From Anammoximicrobium sp032229885 (lineage in GTDB: Bacteria; Planctomycetota; Planctomycetia; Pirellulales; Pirellulaceae), in assembly GCA_032229885.1 (NCBI GenBank), contig JAVYAJ010000134.1, forward strand, positions 1 to 22,409: a DNA stretch of 22,409 nt. Direction: 5' to 3'. Position 1 is the stretch's first letter. Each line of letters starts with the position of its first letter. Of the stretch, positions 1 to 6,694 are shown piece by piece. The notes below the pieces were generated by a model, which was not told where the DNA came from, did not search any database, and saw only the letters and a list, made by a program, of their open reading frames with translations. The position numbers and the translations under genes are program-made.

Positions 1-60
1 GCGCGGCGTCAGTCCTGGGGCGTTGCCCCAGGCTACGGTGATCGGAGGCCTTCGGCCAAA
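1..60 (+). repeat. Two-hairpin dispersed repeat, forward copy 1
   Basis: Contains a perfect 8-bp stem CCTGGGGC/GCCCCAGG (14-21 and 25-32, loop GTT), then CTACGG, then GGCCTTCGGCC (47-57), whose transcript would form a C(UUCG)G tetraloop hairpin. It matches 5381-5440 at 56 of 60 positions. The window starts inside it, so its left edge is not visible. It lies just beyond the 3' end of secDF. Confidence 0.9.
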
Positions 61-69
61 CAGATTCTT

Positions 70-96
70 GGGTTGCGGGCACTGGCCCGCGTTAGG
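70..96 (-). terminator. Perfect stem-loop at the 3' end of secDF (possible terminator)
   Basis: GCGGGC (75-80) and GCCCGC (85-90) pair perfectly around the loop ACTG, starting one base beyond the secDF stop codon (TAA, 94-92 on the minus strand). No T-tract follows, so it is not a textbook intrinsic terminator; it could be an RNA-end stabiliser. A related 26-nt sequence occurs at 22253-22278 (22 of 26 identical), so the stop codon itself sits in a dispersed repeat. Confidence 0.4.
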
Positions 97-3000
97 AGGT
101 CGCCGAGCGAGGCGCCGGCTTGCGATCGTACAGCCACAGGACGAAGGGCGGGGCGATGTAGATCGAGCTGTAGGTTCCGACGACGAACCCAACCAGCAGC
201 GTAAACGAGAACGCCCGCAACTCTTCGCCGCCGGCCACGAACAACACGACGACGCTGAGCAGCGTCGTAAAGCTCGTCAGCATCGTGCGGCTGAGCGTGT
301 TGTTGATGCTCGTATTGACCATCTGTTCGGTCACGTCCGCGCTCTTGCCGCGGATCTCACGAATGCGATCAAAGATGACGATCGTATCGTTCACCGAATA
401 CCCGACGATCGTCAGCAGCGCGACCACGACCGTGAGGCTGATCTTGAACTCGTGGATGCCCAGAAAACCCAGCGCGCCCGACAGCCAATAGCTGAGCGCT
501 ATCGCACCGATCGCGACCAACACGTCGTGGATCAGCGCAAGCACGGCGGCCAGTCCGAACGCGACCTTCTGGAAACGAATCCAGAGGTACATCACGATCA
601 AGGCCCAGCTCACGACCAGCGCGTATACGGCCTGTTTTCGCGTGCCTTCGGCCACCTTTCCGCCGATCTTGTTCGAGGTCGACCAGACCGGCGAGTCGGT
701 CACTTTCTGTTGAAGATGATCGAGAATCTTGCCTGCCTCGGCCTGATTCTTGGCGATCGTCACGTGCCATTGTTTGTAGCCGACCGCGTCTTGGATGGTC
801 CAGTCGGGGTTCGCGGCCAGATCACGAGCATTCAGTACGACTTGAACGTCTTCGTCCGTCAGAGGCACGTCAACCGCTTCAGCGGATTCTCGGACCTCGT
901 GCAGAACCGATTCGCCGGTAATGGCATAGCCATAGTCGAGCGTGGCCTGGGTCGTAACCAGATCTTCCTGCCGCTCGACCGGCGCGGCTGTCGCCGACGG
1001 TTGGGCTGGCTCGGCATCCTGTTTCTGTCCGGCCTGCGGCGCAGACGAGCCTGTCGCCGACGGTGGTTGAGCCGCGGCGGTGGATCCGCCGTCGGGCGGC
1101 GCTACCGAAGCGTCGTCGCCCGCAGCCAGAGCCAGCATCGTCGCTGGCGGCAAGTCTGTGCGGGCTGAACCATCCGATTCCGGCTTAGGCTCAGGCGCAG
1201 GCTCGGATTTGGACTCCGGAGCCGGCTCGGGCTTCGACTCCGGAGCCGGCTCGGGTTTGGACTCCGGAGCCGTTTGCGGCTCGGGCTCGGGCGCTGGCTT
1301 GGGCTCCGGAGTGGCTTCGGGTTTAGCCTCGCGCGCTGGTTCGGGCTTGGATTCCGGCTCCGGCGCCGGCTTCGACTCCGGCGCTGGTTCGGGTTTCATC
1401 TCCGGATCGGCGTCAGATTTCGATTCGGGTGTCGGTTCGGGCTTCGGTTCCGGCGCTGCCTCCGGCTTGACCTCGGGCGTCGGCTCGGGCTTGGCTTCCG
1501 GCTTCGACTCCGGCTCGGGTTTGGCTTCCGGCTTCGACTCCGACGCCGGTTCGCGTTTGACCTCCGGCTTCGGTTCCGGCGCTGCCTCCGGCGCGGGCTC
1601 AGGCTTGAGCTCCGGCTCGGGCTTCATTTCTGGTGCAGCGTCGGGTTTCGTCTCGGGCGTCGGTTCCGGCTTCGTTTCCGGTACGGCCTCGGACTTGGCC
1701 TTGGGCGCCGCTTCAGGCTTAGCCTCAGGCGCCGCCTCGGGCTTCGGTTCCGGCGCGGGCTCGGCCTTCATCTCCGCCGTCGGTTCAGGCTTGGTCGCCG
1801 GTTGGCTGCTGTCCGGCACGGCAACCGTTTCGTGTTTCTCGCGCACCTCCGAAATGGCCAGCGATTGCGTGGCGACGGGGAAGGCGCGTTGGAGGATGTC
1901 CTGCAACTGCTCGACTTCTTCGAGCGACGAGTCAAGTTTCCAGACCGTGTTTTCCGGTTGGCCTTCGACATCGACGCGGTTCAGCGAGTACTGGACGGCT
2001 GAATCATTGACTCGCAGACCCGAGAATTCCTGGTCCAATTTGCTGCGAATCTCACGTTCGACTGCCGGTTCTTTCAGAATCATCGTGACGGACGTGCCGC
2101 CCAGAAAGTCGATATCGAAGATCTGTTTGCCTCGCACGGCGGTGGCCACCAAGCCGGTCACGATGAACAGAAGGGAAAAGGCAATCGCGAGATACTTCTT
2201 GCCCAAGAAGTCCAGGTTCGGCGTTCCGAACAAGTTCGTCATGCGGAGCGTCGTCCAGTAGCGTTTTCGCTCGAAGATATCGAACACGACGCGCGAGCAG
2301 AAGATGGCGGTGAACATGCTGATCAAGATGCCGAGGGTCAGAGTGATCGCAAACCCGCGAATCTGATCGGTGCCGATGACGTACATGACGACGGCGGTCA
2401 GCAACGTCGTGATGTTCGAGTCCATGATCGTCAAGGTCGCTCGATCGAATCCATTGCGGATCGCCATTCGCAGCGCGGCGCCACGTTCGATCTCCTCGCG
2501 AATTCGCTCGACAATCAGCACGTTGGCGTCGACCGCCATCCCGACGGTCAAGACCAACCCGGCCAAACCGGGCAAGGTCAACGGGGCCCGCAGCGGAAAC
2601 TTCATCGCCGCCACGACGAACAACAGGTTCGCCGCGAGCATCAAACAGGCGACGAGGCCCGCCCGGCGATACCAGAACAGAATGAACGCGAAGACCGCGA
2701 GCATGGCGGCGCCCGCCGCGACCTTTCCGTTGTGGATCGTCTCCTCGCCCAGCATCGCCCCGATCGTATTCTGGGCGATGGGGACCTTTTTCAAGGCGGC
2801 GGGAAGGCTGCCCGCCTGGAGGATGCCGACCAAAAAGTCGACTTCCTCGCGCGTGAACTGTCCGGTGATCCGTCCGCTATCGGTGATCGTGCTCATCACG
2901 CGCGGCGCGGACAGCAGGGTTCCATCGAGCATGATGCCCAGCAGGCTATACTGGCCCCGCTGCTCGTCCGGCAGGTTTTCGCCGGTCAGCCCGCCCATCA

Positions 3001-3925
3001 AGCCCGCGCCGGACGCTTTCATGTTGAACAGCACACAGGGCCGGGCCATTTCATCGTTGCCGCTGCTGACCATGCCCAGATTTTCGCCGGTTACGTGCTG
3101 CTCGTCGCCGGTGTACATCAGCACGTCGATGTCGTGGATTCCCTCGTCCTTCAGCCAGTGTTCCAAGGCATACTCGCGATCCCAGCGAATCGTCGAAGGC
3201 AGGTGGATGATCTCGCCGGTCGACGAGTTGCGGATCGTGTAATTGGCGACTTGGACTTTCAACGGCCGAAAACCGCCCATGTCGTGCGCGTCCCGTCCGA
3301 CACGCGCCCAGAAGCCGGTCTGGCGTTTATCCTGCATCACGTACTTTGACCGCCGCGCCAGCGGATCTTCGGCTTGTTGAACGGCCGCCTGAATCAGATC
3401 GCCGTGTTGGACCGAGTTGGCCACGATGCGGAACTCGAGCGACCCGGCCGTGCTGATCAGCTTCTTGATCCGTTCCACCTCGCTGGTGTCGACGTCCGGG
3501 ATGATGATCTCGATCTCCCAGTCGCCGTGACGACGAACGACGATTTCCTTGGTGCCCGAAGGGTTGATGCGGTCCGTCAAACGCTGTTGCAGGTGCTGCC
3601 AACTGGTCTGGCTCAAAGACTGGCCGCTGGGATCGTCGGCCTGCCGCGCCTCGCGATCGATTTCGTACACCAGGATCACGCCGCCCTTGAGATCCACGCC
3701 CAAGCGAAGCGGAAAGCTGACCATGAACACGCCGGCCAAGGCCAACGTGCAGAAGATCAGCGACAATTTCCAGCCGTAATCCGGCATCCGCAGTCGCTTG
3801 GCGAGCCACGTGCCCAGATAGATGGGCAGAGGAATGGCGAGGAACAGTTTCAGCAGCGTGATCGCCTCGGTAGACATCAGCCACGATTGCCCGAGCAAGA
3901 CCGACGAAATCAAATCAAGCGACAT
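92..3925 (-). CDS. secDF: Fused protein translocase subunit SecD-SecF with a long EPKP-rich insert
   Basis: Membrane accessory subunit of the Sec translocon that uses the proton-motive force to pull exported proteins through SecYEG (family knowledge). The 1277-residue product holds SecD then SecF. The SecD half has GVDLKGG at residues 76-82, a periplasmic P1 region, and a membrane block with GMAVDANVLIVERIREE near 460-475. The SecF half begins near residue 600 with DIDFLGGTS and ends in a membrane block with VGYSVNDTIVIFDRIRE near 1180. An additional hydrophobic stretch (about 17-44) precedes the usual first helix. Residues about 705-915 are an almost pure Pro/Glu/Lys/Ala repeat, followed by a Pro/Ala/Gln-rich stretch to about 985; both sit inside the SecF periplasmic region. 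Fused SecDF proteins are usually about 750-1100 residues, so this is long. The ATG at 3925 has AGGAAG 8 nt upstream. yajC lies upstream on the same strand, as expected for this system. Confidence 0.96.
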   Translation of the reverse strand: MSLDLISSVLLGQSWLMSTEAITLLKLFLAIPLPIYLGTWLAKRLRMPDYGWKLSLIFCTLALAGVFMVSFPLRLGVDLKGGVILVYEIDREARQADDPSGQSLSQTSWQHLQQRLTDRINPSGTKEIVVRRHGDWEIEIIIPDVDTSEVERIKKLISTAGSLEFRIVANSVQHGDLIQAAVQQAEDPLARRSKYVMQDKRQTGFWARVGRDAHDMGGFRPLKVQVANYTIRNSSTGEIIHLPSTIRWDREYALEHWLKDEGIHDIDVLMYTGDEQHVTGENLGMVSSGNDEMARPCVLFNMKASGAGLMGGLTGENLPDEQRGQYSLLGIMLDGTLLSAPRVMSTITDSGRITGQFTREEVDFLVGILQAGSLPAALKKVPIAQNTIGAMLGEETIHNGKVAAGAAMLAVFAFILFWYRRAGLVACLMLAANLLFVVAAMKFPLRAPLTLPGLAGLVLTVGMAVDANVLIVERIREEIERGAALRMAIRNGFDRATLTIMDSNITTLLTAVVMYVIGTDQIRGFAITLTLGILISMFTAIFCSRVVFDIFERKRYWTTLRMTNLFGTPNLDFLGKKYLAIAFSLLFIVTGLVATAVRGKQIFDIDFLGGTSVTMILKEPAVEREIRSKLDQEFSGLRVNDSAVQYSLNRVDVEGQPENTVWKLDSSLEEVEQLQDILQRAFPVATQSLAISEVREKHETVAVPDSSQPATKPEPTAEMKAEPAPEPKPEAAPEAKPEAAPKAKSEAVPETKPEPTPETKPDAAPEMKPEPELKPEPAPEAAPEPKPEVKREPASESKPEAKPEPESKPEAKPEPTPEVKPEAAPEPKPEPTPESKSDADPEMKPEPAPESKPAPEPESKPEPAREAKPEATPEPKPAPEPEPQTAPESKPEPAPESKPEPAPESKSEPAPEPKPESDGSARTDLPPATMLALAAGDDASVAPPDGGSTAAAQPPSATGSSAPQAGQKQDAEPAQPSATAAPVERQEDLVTTQATLDYGYAITGESVLHEVRESAEAVDVPLTDEDVQVVLNARDLAANPDWTIQDAVGYKQWHVTIAKNQAEAGKILDHLQQKVTDSPVWSTSNKIGGKVAEGTRKQAVYALVVSWALIVMYLWIRFQKVAFGLAAVLALIHDVLVAIGAIALSYWLSGALGFLGIHEFKISLTVVVALLTIVGYSVNDTIVIFDRIREIRGKSADVTEQMVNTSINNTLSRTMLTSFTTLLSVVVLFVAGGEELRAFSFTLLVGFVVGTYSSIYIAPPFVLWLYDRKPAPRSATS
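1180..1810 (-). repeat. Low-complexity EPKP-coding repeat inside secDF
   Basis: About 630 bp that encode degenerate units of the form PExKPEPA. The cleanest part is three tandem 24-bp (8-codon) units at 1200-1223, 1224-1247 and 1248-1271, with only a few base differences. Because the periodicity is kept in codon register, the opposite strand is also open through the region in two frames, giving Gly/Ser-rich and Arg/Leu/Gly-rich phantom products that I do not regard as genes. The translation is acidic and basic by turns and proline-rich, which predicts an extended, disordered periplasmic spacer. Confidence 0.9.
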
Positions 3926-4410
3926 GACAGGAACTTCCTAGTCCCGAGAGACTCCACAAAATTACCGGCGTGCTCGGCGGGGCCGAACCTCGCTTTGCCC
4001 GCATCGCCCCGAACAACTGGGGCGGACGACAATCGATATCTGCTCTACGTGGCGCGGCCCGAGACGCCACCTTGTTCGGCGGACATCAGCCCGCCTGTAC
4101 CGCACAGGGCTCGACGTTCGCGTGTTCTTCTTGCTTCGCGCCCAGCATACCACGTGCCCATGAATGATTCGTCCGGGCTCGGCCCGCGTTTTGTTCCCGT
4201 GTCTGATTCTGTGCACCTGGGACGAATCGCGTCCCGACCGTAGATCGTGTCGAACCGCGAATCGGATGACCCTGTCGTCGCTCGTTCATTCGCGTCGAAC
4301 GGCCTGCTGGGCGGCATGGATCGTCGGCCGACCGCTCCGACGACGCCGGCCGGTCGCGGTCGCCGGCCGGTGGCGGCGGGCTGGCCGTTTGCGGGTCAGC
4401 CGTCCCGAAC

Positions 4411-4433
4411 GCGGCAGGATGCCGCGTCCACGT
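4411..4433 (+). repeat. Short dispersed palindromic repeat, copy 1
   Basis: Begins GCGGCAGGATGCCGCGTC and continues with CACGT. A second copy at 18799-18821 differs at one position. The core GCGGCAGGATGCCGC is an inverted repeat (GCGGCA / TGCCGC). Both copies lie in gene-free DNA. Confidence 0.7.
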
Positions 4434-4491
4434 CGCGGCCGTTTGTCTTGTCGGTTGCCGAGGCCCCTTTGGTGCTCGAGGTTGTTGTTAA

Positions 4492-4521
4492 GGTTCTCGC
4501 TGTCGGGGTTCTCGCTGTCGG
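4492..4521 (-). repeat. Two exact 15-bp tandem units
   Basis: GGTTCTCGCTGTCGG is repeated exactly at 4492-4506 and 4507-4521. On the secDF coding strand this reads CCGACAGCGAGAACC twice. It lies just downstream of the yajC stop and about 570 bp upstream of the secDF start. A binding site or simple slippage are both possible. Confidence 0.7.
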
Positions 4522-4551
4522 GGGCGGTGACTTGTCAGGGCGAACGCGCCG

Positions 4552-4908
4552 TCAGCCCTGGTTCTGCTCGTCAGTCTTCTTTTCTTCCGCCGCCACACCG
4601 ACGATCGAGCTGCGCAGAATGCGGATTCGCGTGTTGTTGCCTTCGTCGACGCGAAGCACAATTTCGCGCGACCCGGGCGGCGCGTTTACCACGACGCCAA
4701 ACATGCCTCCGGCGGTCCACACGTGATCATTTTTCTTCAGGTTGGCTTGCATTTTGGCGACGTCCGACTGTTTTCGCTTTTCGGGGCGGACAATCAGAAG
4801 ATAGAACAGGACGCCGATCATCACGATCGGCATCATCAGGCTGAGGATATTGCCGCCGTCCGCGGCGGCGAGGATGATGTTGTCGAAAATCGGGGAACCG
4901 TGCGGCAT
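4552..4908 (-). CDS. yajC: Preprotein translocase subunit YajC
   Basis: Small single-pass membrane protein that associates with SecDF at the Sec translocon (family knowledge). The 118-residue product has a short N-terminal stretch, one hydrophobic helix at about residues 20-40, then the typical LIVRPEKRKQ junction, a basic region, and a small beta-rich domain starting around NDHVWTAGGMFG. The tail is charged and Gln/Glu-rich. The open frame continues upstream to a TTG at 5052, but that part has no YajC-like character and contains a good promoter at 5024-5052, so the ATG at 4908 is chosen. The Shine-Dalgarno is weak (GGAATTC region). It lies upstream of secDF on the same strand, which supports the call. 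Confidence 0.92.
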   Translation of the reverse strand: MPHGSPIFDNIILAAADGGNILSLMMPIVMIGVLFYLLIVRPEKRKQSDVAKMQANLKKNDHVWTAGGMFGVVVNAPPGSREIVLRVDEGNNTRIRILRSSIVGVAAEEKKTDEQNQG

Positions 4909-5023
4909 GAAGAATTCCAGTTCGTCGCGTCGGGTTGCCACAAAAACGCTGAGGCCAGGCGTGGCAACTGGCCAGGCAAAGCGGAACGCGCCCCCTGGGA
5001 CGGGGCGACGATACAAGCCGGGT

Positions 5024-5052
5024 ATGATAAAGGCTTGTGTTGCAAGCGACAA
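5024..5052 (-). promoter_or_regulatory. Predicted sigma-70-type promoter of yajC
   Basis: On the minus strand TTGTCG (5052-5047) and TATCAT (5029-5024) are separated by exactly 17 bp. The -10 matches the consensus at five of six bases and the -35 at its first three. Transcription would start near 5017, leaving about 110 nt of leader before the ATG at 4908. Confidence 0.5.
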
Positions 5053-5211
5053 GAGCGTCTAGGGTTCTGGCAAGGCCAAAATCTGCGCGTTGGCTCGAGG
5101 ACAAGCCGGGCGGCTCGAGCGGCGTTCAACAACCCGCGCCGGGCGCAGCCCAAAAGCCGGAGACTGCGGGGTTTAGGCGGAATTGGTTTCGCAAGATTGT
5201 TGCGCAGCAGG

Positions 5212-5320
5212 GACGATAGGAATCGTCTTGGCCGAAGGCCATCTTCAACGTAGCCTGGGGCAACGCCCCGGGAAGCAAAGACGACAGCAACGGCGTTGGC
5301 CGAAGGCCATCTTCAACGTG
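5212..5320 (-). repeat. Two-hairpin dispersed repeat, reverse array 1
   Basis: Two units with a 68-bp period: GGCCGAAGGCC at 5230-5240 and again at 5298-5308, each followed by ATCTTCAACGT. Between them is the GC-rich stem CCTGGGGC/GCCCCGGG (5254-5261, 5265-5272). GACGATAG/GACGACAG precedes each GGCCGAAGGCC. The array at 22313-22409 has the same order and the same 68-bp period. Confidence 0.88.
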
Positions 5321-5380
5321 TCGCCTCCGCCCGCATGAATCCGCCCGCATGAATATGGCCTTCGGCCAAAAGAGGCTCGC

Positions 5381-5440
5381 GCGCGGCGCCAGTCCTGGGG
5401 CATTGCCCCAGGCTACGGTGAGCGGCGGCCTTCGGCCAAA
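5381..5440 (+). repeat. Two-hairpin dispersed repeat, forward copy 2
   Basis: Matches 1-60 at 56 of 60 positions. Stems are CCTGGGGC/GCCCCAGG (5394-5401, 5405-5412, loop ATT) and GGCCTTCGGCC (5427-5437). The loop change GTT to ATT leaves the stem intact. An extra GGCCTTCGGCC stands alone at 5357-5367. Confidence 0.9.
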
Positions 5441-5722
5441 TGGAATCAGTGCCTATCTGCGATCAAACGCGCAACGGTTGAAGCGGTACTAGTTTAAGAA
5501 ATTGACCGCGCCTGGGGCGAGGTCCGACGGGGCTGCTCGACGCGCGGGCTGCGACGGTAAAATGGTCGGGCCGAGCACGGCACGGGAGCGAAGCCTGGGC
5601 AGACCCGCCCAGCCGAATCTGGTATCTTTGATCCCGCGATTCCCACTACCAGCCGGGCTCGATGCGGTGAATATCATCCGTATCCGCAGGCCACGAGCTG
5701 CTTTACGATAGAAAGATACGCG

Positions 5723-6148
5723 ATGAGCGATAACGATCGGCCTTGGTATCACGAAGGGTTGCGGTTCACCTGCACCGGTTGCGGCAACTGTTGCACGGGC
5801 GCTCCGGGATTTGTCTGGGTGAACCAAGAGGAAATTGCGGCGTTGGCACAGCTCGTCGGTCAGGACGACCTCGCCGCGTTCGAGCGACAGTACGTCCGCA
5901 ACGTCGGGATCCGAAAGAGTTTAAAAGAGTATCCCAACGGAGATTGTGTGTTTTTTGATGGACAGACGCGGCGCTGCAAGGTATACGAGGCGCGCCCGCG
6001 CCAATGCCGCACGTGGCCTTTCTGGGACTCGAACCTCCGCTCGCCCGACCATTGGGAACGCACCTGCCGCGTGTGCCCCGGCAGCGGCGATGGCGAATTG
6101 CATTCGGCGGAGGAAATCGATGCCCTGCGCGCCGTCATCCGGCTGTAG
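5723..6148 (+). CDS. YkgJ-family cysteine cluster protein
   Basis: 141 residues of the YkgJ/Fe-S-oxidoreductase-like cysteine cluster family (Pfam calls it a putative zinc- or iron-chelating domain); the biochemical role is unknown. The signature CTGCGNCC lies at residues 17-24. Further cysteines are at 75, 85 and 95 (the last in ARPRQCRTWPFW, typical of the family), 115 and 118. There is no signal peptide or membrane helix, so it should be cytoplasmic. The ATG at 5723 is preceded by GAAAG about 8 nt upstream, a modest ribosome site. It is monocistronic here, with repeat-rich DNA on both sides. Confidence 0.9.
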   Translation: MSDNDRPWYHEGLRFTCTGCGNCCTGAPGFVWVNQEEIAALAQLVGQDDLAAFERQYVRNVGIRKSLKEYPNGDCVFFDGQTRRCKVYEARPRQCRTWPFWDSNLRSPDHWERTCRVCPGSGDGELHSAEEIDALRAVIRL

Positions 6149-6219
6149 GACGGGCTGGAGGATTTTTGATTTTTGATTTTAGACTTTCGATTTTATACCG
6201 CACGCGGGTGACCGCGAGA

Positions 6220-6278
6220 CGTAATCCGCAGCCTGAGCGAGGGACTCAGGCATTCCCTCGCTTACGCTTCGGGTTACG
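6220..6278. repeat. Cruciform-like dispersed repeat (VTRSVSEG type)
   Basis: Outer arms CGTAATCCG (6220-6228) and CGGGTTACG (6270-6278) pair with one G-U. Inside, two alternative hairpins compete: CCTGAG/CTCAGG (6232-6237 and 6245-6250) or AGCGAGGGA/TCCCTCGCT (6236-6244 and 6254-6262). Only this copy is in the window. The planctomycete family assignment comes from memory of similar phantom peptides in that phylum. Confidence 0.6.
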
Positions 6279-6435
6279 ATCAAACGTGCCTTCCTCGACA
6301 GCGCGCGGCTGGTGGCCGAGCATGTCAGGGCCAGTCCGTCGCGGCTGGTGCGCTGCGCGCCGTCGGGCCGTACACGTGGGGCGACAAAGACGAAACATCG
6401 GGGTAGCAACGGTCGCAAGACCGCAGGCGATCGGG

Positions 6436-6487
6436 CTCTGGCGACCGTGGCGCTCCACGACTGGAAACTCGAGGATGCACGAGTCCG
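6436..6487 (+). repeat. Dispersed repeat (LWRxWRS type), copy 1
   Basis: Shares TCTGGCGANCGTGGCGNTCC with 13701-13720, and the likeness continues through ACTGGA and CACGAG...GTCGG versus CACGAG...TTCGG downstream. One frame of each copy would translate to LWRPWRS or LWRAWRS. Both copies lie in intergenic DNA upstream of a gene. Confidence 0.5.
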
Positions 6488-6591
6488 TCGGGGCCGAATT
6501 TTTTTACGGTTTATAACGATTAGTTCAAGGACGCGGGTTGTATGGTCGATAAACCGTGGACAGCAATCGACGCGGCGAGCGGTCGGCGATC

Positions 6592-6620
6592 TTGACTCTA
6601 CTTGTTGTGGCATTTACACT
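6592..6620 (+). promoter_or_regulatory. Predicted sigma-70-type promoter of the HU gene
   Basis: TTGACT (6592-6597) and TACACT (6615-6620) are separated by 17 bp. The -35 matches consensus at five of six positions. The predicted start near 6627 gives a leader of about 68 nt that contains the hairpin at 6654-6679. Confidence 0.55.
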
Positions 6621-6653
6621 TGGAGCGTCCAAGCTGTATTTCTCGTGCCATAG

Positions 6654-6679
6654 TGACAGAGTGTTTTTCCCCTCTGTCA
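6654..6679 (+). promoter_or_regulatory. Leader hairpin next to the HU ribosome-binding site
   Basis: TGACAGAG (6654-6661) and CTCTGTCA (6672-6679) form a perfect 8-bp inverted repeat around a 10-nt pyrimidine-rich loop. The ribosome site GGGAGAG begins two bases later (6681). It may be an RNA structure that controls translation, or a DNA operator. Confidence 0.45.
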
Positions 6680-6694
6680 TGGGAGAGTCGAATC

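Larger units (their letters stand above)
3926..4551. other. Intergenic region between yajC and secDF, no gene recognised
   Basis: 626 bp with short overlapping open frames on both strands, none resembling a protein I know. It holds one copy of a dispersed palindromic repeat (4411-4433), two tandem 15-bp units (4492-4521), and a GC-rich dyad around 4344-4375 where the palindrome CCGGCCGG occurs twice. In most bacteria yajC and secD are nearly adjacent, so the spacing is unusual and secDF may have its own promoter here. I could not pick one with confidence. Confidence 0.5.
5053..5722. other. Gene-free region between yajC and the YkgJ-family gene, repeat-rich
   Basis: 670 bp with no credible coding frame. 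It contains the yajC upstream region, a reverse array of the two-hairpin repeat (5212-5320), two tandem 14-bp units TCCGCCCGCATGAA (5326-5353), an isolated GGCCTTCGGCC hairpin (5357-5367) and a forward copy of the repeat (5381-5440). From 5441 to 5722 I see nothing recognisable except the leader of the next gene. Short open frames over the repeats translate to the LPGALPQAT-type phantom peptide and should not be annotated as proteins. Confidence 0.7.
6149..6591. other. Gene-free region with two dispersed repeats
   Basis: 443 bp after the YkgJ-family gene. The start is A/T-rich with a TTTTGA-type tandem (about 6163-6195). It then holds a folded repeat (6220-6278) and another repeat shared with 13700-13759 (6436-6487). 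Open frames here read VTRSVSEG or NPKRKRG on the minus strand, known as repeat-derived phantom peptides in planctomycete annotations. I see no gene. Confidence 0.6.

Noticed and set aside
1080..2261. Long plus-strand frames rich in Gly/Ser or Arg/Leu antisense to secDF (also 1274-2002)
   Set aside because: They are the mirror of the EPKP codon repeat, with no start context or domain; the minus-strand SecDF reading has clear motifs on both sides.
4045..4317. Possible small minus-strand gene between yajC and secDF
   Set aside because: No recognisable pattern, no ribosome site, and competing frames on both strands.
5126..5350. Short minus-strand frame containing LPGALPQATLKMAFGQ
   Set aside because: It is the translation of the two-hairpin repeat; the same peptide arises at 22113-22391 from another copy.
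6179..6613. Minus-strand frame with VTRSVSEG
   Set aside because: Repeat-derived phantom peptide with no ribosome site or domain.
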